Shown here: in pieces, positions 8,398-16,675 of the stretch
Layout: each line of letters opens with the position of its first letter
Numbering within the stretch: position 1 is the stretch's first letter
Origin: Streptomyces monashensis
GTDB taxonomy: Bacteria; Actinomycetota; Actinomycetes; Streptomycetales; Streptomycetaceae
Direction of reading: 5' to 3'
NCBI RefSeq assembly: GCF_001866665.1
Contig: NZ_MLYO01000024.1
Coordinates: 269,446-333,445 of the forward strand
DNA length: 64,000 bases
Made by a program: the position numbers and the translations under genes
The notes under the pieces: generated by a model
What the model saw: the letters and a program-made list of their open reading frames with translations, nothing else
Database searches by the model: none
What the model was told of the DNA's origin: nothing

Positions 8398-9155
8398 GTC
8401 AGACCGTCGACCGCGCCCTGAGCATCCTGCCGCTGCTCGCCGAGGGCCCCGCGGACCTCGGGCAGGTCGCCGACCGCCTGGGCGTCCACAAGTCCACGGC
8501 GCTGCGCCTTCTGCGCACGCTGCACGAACACGGCCTGGTCTACCGCCAGTCCGACCAGCGCTACCGCCTCGGCGCCCGCCTGTTCGCCCTCGCCCAGGAG
8601 GCGATGGAGAACCTCGACATCCGCGAGATCGCCCACCCCCACCTCGTCCGCCTCAACGAGGCCTGCGGCCACACCGTGCACCTCGCCGTCTACGAGGAGA
8701 ACGAGGTCCTTTACATCGACAAGGTGGAGAGCCGCTACCCGGTCCGCATGTACTCCAGGATCGGCAAGCCCGTCGCCATCACGGTCGCGGCCGTCGCCAA
8801 GCTCCTCCTCGCCGACCTGCCCGAACCCGAGCGCCGCGCCGTCACGGACCAGCTCGACTACCCGATGTACACGGCCCGTTCGACCCCGAACGCCGAGGCC
8901 TTCCGCAGGGAACTCGCCACGGTGCGCGAACAGGGCTGGGCCACCGACCTCGGCGGCCACGAGGAGTCCATCAACTGCGTCGCCGCCCCCGTCCGCGGCG
9001 CCGACGGCCGGGTGGTCGCCGCGATGTCGGTCTCCGCGCCGAACGTGGTCGTCACCGCCGAGGAACTCCTCACCCTGCTCCCGCTGGTGCGCCGTACGGC
9101 GGACGCCATCAGCGGCGAGTACTCCGGCAGAACCCCGATCAAGGAAACCACCTGA
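8394..9155 (+). CDS. IclR family transcriptional regulator
   Basis: 253 residues. An N-terminal winged helix (SQTVDRALSILPLLAEGPADLGQVADRLGVHKSTALRLL) is followed by the IclR effector-binding domain (about 75-245) containing YIDKVES and a C-terminal NCVAAPV segment with a conserved Cys. It overlaps the kinase gene by four bases and the RidA gene begins at its own last base, so the three are one operon. It very likely controls this operon and the divergent deaminase through the palindrome at 7241-7255; the ligand is probably a sugar acid or keto acid (inference). Confidence 0.93.
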   Translation: MSQTVDRALSILPLLAEGPADLGQVADRLGVHKSTALRLLRTLHEHGLVYRQSDQRYRLGARLFALAQEAMENLDIREIAHPHLVRLNEACGHTVHLAVYEENEVLYIDKVESRYPVRMYSRIGKPVAITVAAVAKLLLADLPEPERRAVTDQLDYPMYTARSTPNAEAFRRELATVREQGWATDLGGHEESINCVAAPVRGADGRVVAAMSVSAPNVVVTAEELLTLLPLVRRTADAISGEYSGRTPIKETT

Positions 9156-9565
9156 TGACCGAGAAGACCGCGCTCACCCCCAAGACCCACACCACCCCGC
9201 CCGCGAAGTTCTCGCACGGTGTGAAGAAGGGCAACATCCTCCAGGTCGCCGGCCAGGTCGGCTTCCTGCCCGCCGAGGACGGCAGGCCCCCGACGCCGGC
9301 CGGTCCCACCCTCGCCGAGCAGACCCTCCAGACCCTCGCCAACGTCAAGGCGATCCTCGAAGAGGGCGGCGCGGGCTGGGACGACGTGATGATGATCCGC
9401 GTCTATCTGACGGACGTGGACCACTTCGCCGAGATGAACGAGATCTACAACACCTACTTCGAGGAGCAGGGCCTCACCCAGCCGCCCGCCGCCCGGACCA
9501 CGGTCTACGTCGGTCTCCCGGCCGGCCTCCTCATCGAGATCGACGCGCTCGCCGTACTCGGCTGA
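9155..9565 (+). CDS. RidA family reactive enamine/imine deaminase
   Basis: 136 residues, start ATG 9155 overlapping the IclR stop (TGATG). The RidA/YjgF fold is recognisable, with the catalytic arginine R114 in PPAARTTVYV and the C-terminal IEIDALAVL strand. RidA proteins hydrolyse 2-aminoacrylate and related enamine/imine intermediates released by PLP dehydratases. Its position beside a PLP dehydratase therefore makes biochemical sense: it would speed conversion of the enamine product to keto acid plus ammonia. Acts in the cytosol, probably as a trimer like its family. Confidence 0.93.
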   Translation: MTEKTALTPKTHTTPPAKFSHGVKKGNILQVAGQVGFLPAEDGRPPTPAGPTLAEQTLQTLANVKAILEEGGAGWDDVMMIRVYLTDVDHFAEMNEIYNTYFEEQGLTQPPAARTTVYVGLPAGLLIEIDALAVLG

Positions 9566-9686
9566 GTCCCTGACGGTCTCCCGCCACCCGCACGCCCCGC
9601 ACGGCACGGCGCCCCACACCCCCGGGCCGCCGTGCCGCGCTCCCCCCTACCCAGAAGCACGATGCATTGACGAAGAGGACCCCCGA

Positions 9687-11171
9687 ATGTCCTGCTCCTT
9701 GGCCGCGTCCGCCCCCATCACACCACCCCCGCCGCCCCACACCGGAGGCCTGCTCCTCCTCCTGGACGGCACCCCCGGACTCCTCACGGTCGCCGGGATC
9801 GGCATAGCCCTCCTCCTCTTCCTGATCATCAAGGTCAGGCTCCAGCCCTTCGTGGCCCTCCTCGCCGTCTCCATAGCCGTGGGCCTGCTGGCCGGCCTCT
9901 CGGTCACCGAACTCTTCGGCACCGTCCAGAGCTCCAGCGCCGTCTCCACCGTCGAGTCCGGCATGGGCGGCATCCTCGGCCACGTCGCGATCATCATCGG
10001 GCTGGGCACGATGCTCGGCGCGATCCTGGAGGTGAGCGGGGGAGCGGAGGTGCTGGCCGCGCGCCTGCTGACGTTGTTCGGCGAGAAGCGCGCCCCGCTG
10101 GCCATGGGCCTGACGGGCCTGGTCTTCGGTATCCCGGTCTTCTTCGACGTGGGCATCTTCGTCCTGGCCCCGCTGGTCTACGCGGCGGCGAAACGAGGCG
10201 GCAAGTCGATCCTCCTCTACTGCCTGCCCCTGCTCGCCGGCCTCTCCATGACCCATGCCTTCCTGCCCCCGCACCCCGGCCCGGTGGCGGCCGCCGGCCT
10301 CCTGCACGTCCAGCTCGGCTGGGTCATCCTCATGGGCGTCGTCTGCGGCATCCCCGCCGTGCTGGCCGCGTGGGCCTTCTCCGCCTGGATCGGCCGGCGG
10401 ATCTTCGTCGCCGTACCGCAGGACATGGTGGAAGCGGCGGCGGAGGCGAAGCGGGCGGTGACGGCGGAACAGCGCGCGCACGGCGTGGAACCACGGGAGA
10501 AGCCGGTGCCCCTGGGCGTGGTCCTGGCGATCATCGGCACCCCCCTGATCCTGATCCTCGCGGCCACCTTCTCCTCCATCGTCCTGGACCCGTCCCCCAC
10601 CCGCTCGGTCCTCCAGTTCTTCGGCACCCCCATGGTGGCCCTGACGCTCGCCCTGCTCATGGCGTACTACCTGCTCGGCATCCGGCGCGGCTGGACCCGC
10701 AAGTCCCTTGAGGCGGTGTCCACTTCGTCGTTGAAGCCGGTCGGCAACATCCTGCTGGTCGTGGGCGCGGGCGGGGTCTTCGGCGCGGTGCTGAAGGCGA
10801 GCGGAGTGGCCCAGGCCCTGTCGGACACCTTCCACGGCGTGGGCCTCCCGGTGATCGTCCTCGCCTACCTGATCTCGCTCGTCCTGCGGGTGGCGCAGGG
10901 CTCGGCGACGGTGGCGATCGTGACGACGGCGGGCATCGTGGCCCCGCTGCTCACCGAGGGCGACCACTCCCAGGCCTTCGTCGCCCTGGTCATCATGGCG
11001 ATCTCGGCGGGCTCGATCTTCGCCTCGCACGTGAACGACGGCGGCTTCTGGATGGTCGCCAAGTACTTCGGCATCAGCGAACGCGACACGCTGCGCACCT
11101 GGACCGTCCTGGAGTCCGTGCTCTCGGTGGCCGGTTTCGCGGTGGCGGCGGCGGTGAGCCTGTTCGTCTGA
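9687..11171 (+). CDS. GntP-family gluconate/sugar-acid:H+ symporter
   Basis: 494 residues with about 12-14 hydrophobic segments. Typical GntP features: LTGLVFGIPVFFDVGIFVLAPL in the first half and the TAGIVAPLL and HVNDGGFWMV segments near the C-terminus. The family imports gluconate, idonate, D-serine or other hydroxy acids. It lies 121 bp after RidA on the same strand and completes the catabolic block, so the likely cargo is the acidic sugar handled by the deacylase and dehydratase. The N-terminal leader (MSCSLAASAPITPPPPPH) is proline rich and the exact start is less sure than the core. Confidence 0.92.
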   Translation: MSCSLAASAPITPPPPPHTGGLLLLLDGTPGLLTVAGIGIALLLFLIIKVRLQPFVALLAVSIAVGLLAGLSVTELFGTVQSSSAVSTVESGMGGILGHVAIIIGLGTMLGAILEVSGGAEVLAARLLTLFGEKRAPLAMGLTGLVFGIPVFFDVGIFVLAPLVYAAAKRGGKSILLYCLPLLAGLSMTHAFLPPHPGPVAAAGLLHVQLGWVILMGVVCGIPAVLAAWAFSAWIGRRIFVAVPQDMVEAAAEAKRAVTAEQRAHGVEPREKPVPLGVVLAIIGTPLILILAATFSSIVLDPSPTRSVLQFFGTPMVALTLALLMAYYLLGIRRGWTRKSLEAVSTSSLKPVGNILLVVGAGGVFGAVLKASGVAQALSDTFHGVGLPVIVLAYLISLVLRVAQGSATVAIVTTAGIVAPLLTEGDHSQAFVALVIMAISAGSIFASHVNDGGFWMVAKYFGISERDTLRTWTVLESVLSVAGFAVAAAVSLFV

Positions 11172-11272
11172 AGCCTCGGAAAGGCCCTGAAGGCTCCGAA
11201 GGTGACTGATGTTGCCCCTGGGATGAGCGGTCCGACTGGTTCCGGCACAGGGAAGTCGTCCATACTGCCGCC

Positions 11273-11863
11273 GTGGAGCAGCGCACAGGAGCGAGCAGCA
11301 AGCCGTCGAAGGCCGAGCCGTTGAAGACCGAGCCCGTCACGGGCGCCGGTTTCGACCCGGCCTTCATCCCGGGGCTCACGGCTCCGGCCAAGGCGGACAC
11401 GTCGACGACGAAGGAGGCGACGGCCGCCGAACCGGGGGAGCCCGAGAAGTCGGACGAACCGGAGGAGTCGGTCGATTCCGATAAGTCGGAGAAGTCCGGG
11501 AAGCCGGCGGAGCCCGGGGAGGCCGACGGGACTGACGCGTCCCCCGACGCCACGGACGGCGACGGCCCGGTCTTCGAGGCGTCCGACCGCCGGGCGCGGA
11601 TAGTGGCCGACCGCAAGGGCATCCGCCTCCGCCTCGACGAGGAGTCCTGCGAGTTCCGCTGGGACGAGATCGCGGCGGTCGAGACGGAGTCCCCCCGCTT
11701 CGGCAAGCGCTACACGATCACGGTCCACACCCCCGAGCGCCGCTGGTACCCGATCGAGATCGAGGCGACGTCGAAGTCCCGCTTCAAGGAGTGGGACGAG
11801 CAGATCGACGCGGTGCTGGACGCGTACTTCGAGGACGGCGAGGAAGCCGAGCAGGGCGACTGA
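11273..11863 (+). CDS. Hypothetical protein with acidic low-complexity N-terminus and a PH-like C-terminal domain
   Basis: 196 residues from GTG 11273. The first ~95 residues are rich in Glu, Lys, Pro and Ser (EPEKSDEPEESVDSDKSEKS) and look disordered. The last ~95 residues look like a compact beta-rich domain (VADRKGIRLRLDEESCEFRWDEIAAVE through FKEWDEQIDAVLDAYF) similar in pattern to PH-like bacterial domains. No enzyme motif, signal peptide or membrane segment. It follows the GntP gene by about 100 bp; no functional link can be claimed. Confidence 0.75.
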   Translation: MEQRTGASSKPSKAEPLKTEPVTGAGFDPAFIPGLTAPAKADTSTTKEATAAEPGEPEKSDEPEESVDSDKSEKSGKPAEPGEADGTDASPDATDGDGPVFEASDRRARIVADRKGIRLRLDEESCEFRWDEIAAVETESPRFGKRYTITVHTPERRWYPIEIEATSKSRFKEWDEQIDAVLDAYFEDGEEAEQGD

Positions 11864-11943
11864 CGGGTACCCCGGCGAGGGAAGGCGCGGGTGGCTCGGG
11901 CGGGCGTCCTGGAGTCCCGCCCAAACCTTCCTCACCCTGGCTG

Positions 11944-12144
11944 TCACCAGCGCCACCGGCTGGACCGCTTCAGGGCGTCGATGAAGGGGGCGAAGGCGGT
12001 GGCGGGGAAAGTGAGGGTGGCTCGGGCGGGGGCTTTGGAGTCGCGGAGGGCTATGTGGGTGTCCTGGTCGGCCACTTCGACGCAGTCGTTCCCCTCACCG
12101 CCGCCGGAGTAGGACGACTTCTTCCACGAGGTGGGGGCGCTCAT
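11944..12144 (-). CDS. DUF397 domain-containing protein
   Basis: 66 residues from ATG 12144, which has GAGG six bases upstream; a GTG at 12156 overlapping the stop of the XRE gene is an alternative. The sequence WKKSSYSGGGEGNDCVEVA followed by ALRDSK is the DUF397 signature. In Streptomyces such proteins are usually encoded directly downstream of an XRE regulator with a DUF5753 region (as at the abaA/whiJ-type loci) and act with it in developmental or antibiotic control. The arrangement here is exactly that pair. Confidence 0.92.
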   Translation of the reverse strand: MSAPTSWKKSSYSGGGEGNDCVEVADQDTHIALRDSKAPARATLTFPATAFAPFIDALKRSSRWRW

Positions 12145-12152
12145 GCGGGTCC

Positions 12153-13004
12153 TCACAACTCCTTCGTGAGCCGGTGGATGAGATCGCGCGACTGCTGAGG
12201 GGACAGTGCCTGTTCCTTCACCTTACGGAAGAGCCTTCGGAAGTGCTCCAGTTGGGCCTCCGAGTCCACGAAGGCCGTGCCGTGGGGAGCGTCGCGTACG
12301 ACGGTGTCCAGCCGTGGGACCGATCCGCCCAGGTGCACCATGGTGCTTCCAGCTCCGGCGAAGTCGTCCAGCGCGAGGGGGACGACCCGCACCGTGACGT
12401 GGTCGGCCTCGGACACCTCCAGGATGCGGCCGAGCTGGGACCGGGAGGCTGCCCGCCCGGCCACCCTGATCCGCAGCGCCGCTTCATGGATCACGGTCTC
12501 GTACGGGATGGGGTCGGCGCCCTCGATGACGACCCTCCGCTTCATTCGATGTGCAACCCGGAGATCCACCTCGCTGTCCGGGAACTCGGGGTTCATGTAG
12601 GCGAAGAGGGCTCGGGCGTAGTTCTCGGTCTGGAGAAGTCCGGGCACGTGGATCACCGCCACGTCGTTGCGGAACCTCGCGTGATGGTCCAGCTCGGCGA
12701 GATCCTGGTAGGCGGCGGGCAGCGTGCCCCGGTACTCCTCCCACCACCCACGGGTTCTGTCGGTCGCCATGTCGGCGAGCGCTTCGATCAACTCGGCGTC
12801 GGAGCAGGTGTAGTTGGCGGCGAGCCGCCGGACCCGCTGCTCACTCACGCCCGCGATACCGGACTCGATCTGGCTCATCTGGACGGAGTTCGTCCCCAGC
12901 AGGCCGGCTGCCTCGGTTGCCTTGAGTCCGGCGGCCTCGCGCAGCCTGCGTAGTTCGGTGCCCAGGCGTACCTGGCGTGCTGTGGGGTGCCGTCGTGCTG
13001 GCAC
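12153..13004 (-). CDS. XRE family helix-turn-helix regulator with DUF5753 domain
   Basis: 283 residues from GTG 13004, preceded by AAGGG. An N-terminal lambda-repressor-like HTH (LRRLREAAGLKATEAAGLLGTN, then VQMSQIESG) is followed by a DUF5753 ligand/partner-binding region from about residue 90 to the end (PGLLQTENYARALF is typical). This is the WhiJ-like class found in many copies in Streptomyces, each normally paired with a DUF397 protein. The DUF397 gene lies immediately downstream, and an ATPase of the anti-sigma type is divergent upstream, completing the common triad. Confidence 0.93.
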   Translation of the reverse strand: MPARRHPTARQVRLGTELRRLREAAGLKATEAAGLLGTNSVQMSQIESGIAGVSEQRVRRLAANYTCSDAELIEALADMATDRTRGWWEEYRGTLPAAYQDLAELDHHARFRNDVAVIHVPGLLQTENYARALFAYMNPEFPDSEVDLRVAHRMKRRVVIEGADPIPYETVIHEAALRIRVAGRAASRSQLGRILEVSEADHVTVRVVPLALDDFAGAGSTMVHLGGSVPRLDTVVRDAPHGTAFVDSEAQLEHFRRLFRKVKEQALSPQQSRDLIHRLTKEL

Positions 13005-13193
13005 AGCGCCCTTCTTTCCTCAACGGCCCTGGTGAGGTGACTCGTTCGGGGTCACGTTACGCGACCTGCTTGCAGCGAATGAAATTTATGCCCTACCGTC
13101 AGTGACGTACCGCACACGCAGCGGAAGTGCACCGCGTTTACGCGGCGTTGCCACCCTGCGCGCGAAATCCACCTCCACCGGAGTTGATGACGC

Positions 13194-13598
13194 ATGCCCG
13201 AAACCTGGGACTACACCCTCCACATCCCCAACGACCCCAGAGCCGTCACGGTGTGCCGCCGCACCCTGCGCCTGATCCTCACCCTGCACGGCCTGATCGG
13301 ACTGGTGGACACCGCCGAACTGCTGGCGGCAGAGCTGGTGTCGAACGCGGTACGGCACACCAAGGGCCCCGCCGCGCTCAGGGTCCGCCGCACCCCGGAG
13401 GGCGTCGTGTGGATCGGGGCGTGGGACACGGACCCGGCGCCGCCCGACCCTCCGTTGCCGCTGGAGGAGGTGGGGGAGTCGGAGGACGGGCGGGGTCTGG
13501 GGCTGGTGTCGGCCTGCGCGCAGGTGTGGGGGTGGCAGCCGTCGGCACGGTTCGGGGACCGGGGGAAGTACGTGTGGTGCGAACTCGCGGCGGCCTAG
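13194..13598 (+). CDS. ATP-binding protein, anti-sigma-factor-like HATPase
   Basis: 134 residues. The GHKL/HATPase_c_2 fold is recognisable: N-box ELLAAELVSNAVRHT, then WDTDP and the glycine-rich GRGLGLVSACA. It lacks a dimerisation domain, as in the RsbW/SpoIIAB-like stand-alone proteins abundant in Streptomyces. It is divergent from the XRE-DUF397 pair, the conserved arrangement of the abaA-type loci, so it probably works with them in developmental signalling rather than with a sigma factor, none of which is nearby. Confidence 0.9.
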   Translation: MPETWDYTLHIPNDPRAVTVCRRTLRLILTLHGLIGLVDTAELLAAELVSNAVRHTKGPAALRVRRTPEGVVWIGAWDTDPAPPDPPLPLEEVGESEDGRGLGLVSACAQVWGWQPSARFGDRGKYVWCELAAA

Positions 13599-13619
13599 CC
13601 AGTTGATCACGGCAGGCGG

Positions 13620-13650
13620 CAACGCCCGGACCCTCTGGGTCCGGGCGTGA
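13620..13650. terminator. Hairpin between convergent ATPase and chitinase genes
   Basis: A perfect 12-bp stem ACGCCCGGACCC / GGGTCCGGGCGT with a 3-nt loop, located between two convergent genes. It has no T-run, as is common for streptomycete terminators, and may serve both directions. Confidence 0.7.
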
Positions 13651-13669
13651 CCGCCGCGTCTATCTCACC

Positions 13670-15415
13670 TCACGGCAGCGCATGTACATGCGCCCCCACC
13701 GAGTTCGACCAGGCGTTGCCCGATGCCGCGTCCCAGTTCGTGGACCAGGTCATGGCGCCCCGGAGGTCGGGGTACGTCTTGGACGGTTTGAAGGAGCCGC
13801 AGTTCGTGCCGGCCGTCAGGCAGTCGAGGGCGTTGTTCACCACGGTCGGTGACACGTAGCCGCTGCCCGCCGCGCTCGTCGAGGCGGGCAGGCCGAGGCC
13901 CACCTGGGACGGGGAGAGGCCGCCCTGGAGCTGGATGCAGGCGAGGGCGGTGAGGAAGTCCACCGAGCCCTGGCTGTAGACCTTGCCGTCGCAGCCCAGC
14001 ATGGAACCGCTGTTGTAGTACTGCATGTTGACGACCGTCAGGATGTCCTTCACGTTGAGGGCCGTCTGGAAGTACGCGTTCGACGTCGACTGCATGTCGA
14101 TCGTCTGCGGGGCCATCGTGAGGACGAGGGACGAGCCGGCCTTGGCGGACAGGGCGCGCAGCGCCTGTGTCATGTACGTCGCGTCGAGGCCGTTCTCCAG
14201 GTCGATGTCGACGCCGTCGAAGCCGTACGTCTGCATCAGCGCATAGACGGAGTTCGCGAAGTTCGTCGCCGACGTCGAGTCGCTGATCGACACCGTGCCG
14301 TTCTGGCCGCCGATCGAGATGACGACCTTCTTGCCCGCCGCCTGCTTCGCCTTGATGTCCGCCTTGAACTGGTCGACCGTGTAGCCGCCGAGGCCGGCCG
14401 AGTCGAGGTTGAAGGTCACCGCGCCCGGTGTCGTCGTCGCGTCGGCGAAGGCCACCGCGACGATGTCATAGGAGGAGGGGACGTCGGACAGCTTCTGGAC
14501 GGTCGCGCCGTTGTTGAAGTTCTGCCAGTAGCCGGTCACCGCGTGCTTCGGCAGCACGCCCCCGCCCCCTCCGCCGCTCGATCCGGAGGCCGTCGTCGCC
14601 GTCACCGACGCCGACTTCGCCGACTCGCCCGCCGCGTTCGTCGCCGTCACCTGGAAGCCGTACGACGTGGCGGCGGTCAGCCCCGTCAGCGTTGCCGACG
14701 TGCCCGTCACCGTCGTCGCCTTCGTGCCGTCCTGGTAGACGTTGTAGCCCGTCGCGCCCGACACCGGGGTCCAGGAGAGGGTGGCCGAGGAGGACGTGGT
14801 GGACGAGACCGTGAGGCCGGTCGGGGTCGCCGGGACCGTGGGGGGCGGGGTGCCGCCGCCCCCGCCGCCGTCGGGGCCGTAGACCGAGACGTCGTCGGCG
14901 TAGTAGGCCGCCTGGCCGTACCACCCGTGCGTGTAGACCGTGACCGAGGTCGTTGACGCGCCCGTGGTGAAGGTCGTTGACAGCTGTTTCCAGGTGCTCG
15001 TGTCGGGGGTCCAGGTCGAGACGTCCGTCGTGCCCGTGCCCGTCACGCCCAGGTAGGAGTAGCCGCCCTGCACCCACGCGCTCAGCGTGTACGTCGAGTT
15101 GGGCGCGACCGCGACGGCCTGGGTGCACTGGGCGTCGTCCTGGCCGGCCGGGGTCGCCTTCAGGGCCGACGAGCCGCTGTGGACCGGGGAGGAGACGGTC
15201 GTACCGCTGCCCGCCGTGCACGTCCAGCCGCTCAGGCCCGACTCGAAGCCCGCGTTCGTCGCGTTGTTGACGTCCGCCGCGGCCGCCGGGGCCGCGGTCG
15301 CCGTGAGGCCCGCGACCGACAGGGCCAGGGTCGCGACGGCCGAGCACAGCAGGGTCAGGCGTCGTCTGCCGTATCCGGATCCGGGTATGCCTGTGTCTGG
15401 TGCAGCACGCTCCAC
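13670..15415 (-). CDS. Secreted GH18 chitinase with N-terminal carbohydrate-binding and FN3 domains
   Basis: 581 residues from GTG 15415, preceded by GGAGG. A signal peptide with an arginine pair covers about residues 1-47 (ending APAAAA). Then come a carbohydrate-binding-like domain (about 48-155, ATNAGFESGLSGWTC), a Gly linker, an FN3 domain (about 163-245), a second Gly linker and the GH18 catalytic domain (about 257-581). The catalytic motif DGVDIDLE is at 400-407 with E407 the acid/base; AMTWSTNWD near the C-terminus is typical of streptomycete family 18 chitinases. The enzyme hydrolyses extracellular chitin. The promoter carries chitin-regulon direct repeats, and a cluster interpreted as N-acetylglucosaminate catabolism is 2.5 kb away. 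Confidence 0.96.
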   Translation of the reverse strand: MERAAPDTGIPGSGYGRRRLTLLCSAVATLALSVAGLTATAAPAAAADVNNATNAGFESGLSGWTCTAGSGTTVSSPVHSGSSALKATPAGQDDAQCTQAVAVAPNSTYTLSAWVQGGYSYLGVTGTGTTDVSTWTPDTSTWKQLSTTFTTGASTTSVTVYTHGWYGQAAYYADDVSVYGPDGGGGGGTPPPTVPATPTGLTVSSTTSSSATLSWTPVSGATGYNVYQDGTKATTVTGTSATLTGLTAATSYGFQVTATNAAGESAKSASVTATTASGSSGGGGGGVLPKHAVTGYWQNFNNGATVQKLSDVPSSYDIVAVAFADATTTPGAVTFNLDSAGLGGYTVDQFKADIKAKQAAGKKVVISIGGQNGTVSISDSTSATNFANSVYALMQTYGFDGVDIDLENGLDATYMTQALRALSAKAGSSLVLTMAPQTIDMQSTSNAYFQTALNVKDILTVVNMQYYNSGSMLGCDGKVYSQGSVDFLTALACIQLQGGLSPSQVGLGLPASTSAAGSGYVSPTVVNNALDCLTAGTNCGSFKPSKTYPDLRGAMTWSTNWDAASGNAWSNSVGAHVHALP

Positions 15416-15494
15416 TGGGGCCTCCGGGAGGGGAGATGGGGGAGATGGGGAGATGAGGGAAGTGGGGAGGGATGGTTGCCGGCGCTGGGCTGAC

Positions 15495-15536
15495 AATTTG
15501 GTCCAGACCAATTCGGGTGTCAAGAGGTCCAGACCA
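15495..15536 (-). promoter_or_regulatory. Chitinase promoter with paired TGGTCTGGACC direct repeats (dre/DasR type)
   Basis: On the minus strand two 12-bp repeats occur: TGGTCTGGACCT (15536-15525) and TGGTCTGGACCA (15510-15499), start-to-start 26 bp. Between and over them lie a -35 TTGACA (15523-15518) and, after 17 bp, a -10 CAAATT (15500-15495). Such direct repeats overlapping the RNA polymerase site are the classical element of Streptomyces chitinase promoters, giving chitin induction and glucose repression, and each is close to the DasR dre palindrome. Confidence 0.88.
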
Positions 15537-15747
15537 AAATGGATTTCGGGGCCGCGCTCAACCTGTCCTGTTTTGGCGGGACTTGCGCGGTCCTTGTGCC
15601 AAGAGAGTTCCACGCGAGCTTCACAAACGCTGTTCTCCGGCCATACGGCCGTGGATACAGTGCTCAGGTAGTCACGCAGTGAAGTCGTCCCGGCGTCACG
15701 GGAGTGGCTCCGGACGGCCGGCGGGTGTGAAGAGCGGGGAGCTGCGC

Positions 15748-16608
15748 GTGCCAACTGCCATCGCCGTGACCAGTGCCGACATGGCGCTGCCGGCCCAGGA
15801 CGAACGGACCGTGCCCGCCGTCGTGCTGAGCGGTATCGATCAGAAGCCGCTGGAGCAGGCGGTCGTGGAACTCCACGCCCTGATCGAGCAGTACGGGTAC
15901 CTGGTCGTCGTCTGTTCCCGCGCTACGCCCGCGACCGTCATGCAGCGGCTGCACACCCTGCGCTCGCTGCTGGAGAGCGACCGTGTCGCCTTCCTCCGGC
16001 CCGGACTGCCCCCGCTCGGCATCGCCGTGCTCGCCCGGCAGCTGCGCCAGCTCGCCTCCTGCGATCTGAGCCCGGGGATCCTCGCCTCCGCCGGGCGGCT
16101 GCTCACCCACTACCTCCACGCCGGGGCGGTGCTGGGCTCGGTCGCGCGCCTGGACAGGGTGCCGGTGGGGCTCAAGGCCCATGCCAGATCCTGGGTGCCG
16201 GGCAGCCAGTTCGCCGTGCTGGCCCACCCCGAGCCGCAGCTCGTCAGGATCGCGCCCGGCGCCGCGCTCAAGGGGCCCGAGTTCAGCACCTGGATGCTCG
16301 TCGCCAAGGGGCGGTTGGAGAGCGAGTGGGTCGGCGGACTCGGCGGGCAGTGGAGCGTGCACGGTCTGCGCGAGGTCCCGCTGCCCGCCGAGTCCCGGGA
16401 CTGGTGGGGCACCGGCCGGGTGATCGAGTTCTGCGGCCACCTCGCCGATCTGTCGGTCCTCTACCAACTGGTCACCTCCGTACGGCAGACCAGCTGTCAC
16501 TGGTGCGGCCTGGACGTCATCGGTGACCTGTGCGTCTTCTGCTCCGCCACCCCGCCCGCCCACGAACCCGCCGCACCCCGCGCCCTGGAACAGCGCTCGC
16601 CCGCCTGA
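15748..16608 (+). CDS. Hypothetical protein with C-terminal zinc-ribbon-like cysteines, first gene before the Tad locus
   Basis: 286 residues from GTG 15748 (GGGGAG upstream); the frame is open further upstream without a better ribosome site. No catalytic motif is recognised. The N-terminal half is alpha/beta-like (VVLSGIDQKPLEQAVVELHALIEQYGYLVVV, read in two parts), and the C-terminus has two CxxC pairs (CHWCG and CVFC) suggestive of a small zinc ribbon. It precedes cpaB by about 70 bp on the same strand, so it may be a Tad-linked accessory protein, but that is context only. Confidence 0.7.
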   Translation: MPTAIAVTSADMALPAQDERTVPAVVLSGIDQKPLEQAVVELHALIEQYGYLVVVCSRATPATVMQRLHTLRSLLESDRVAFLRPGLPPLGIAVLARQLRQLASCDLSPGILASAGRLLTHYLHAGAVLGSVARLDRVPVGLKAHARSWVPGSQFAVLAHPEPQLVRIAPGAALKGPEFSTWMLVAKGRLESEWVGGLGGQWSVHGLREVPLPAESRDWWGTGRVIEFCGHLADLSVLYQLVTSVRQTSCHWCGLDVIGDLCVFCSATPPAHEPAAPRALEQRSPA

Positions 16609-16675
16609 CCAGACAACGCAAGACCAGTACGTCCCCGTCCCGCCGGCCGATTCCCCCAATGAGGTTGCACGGTTC

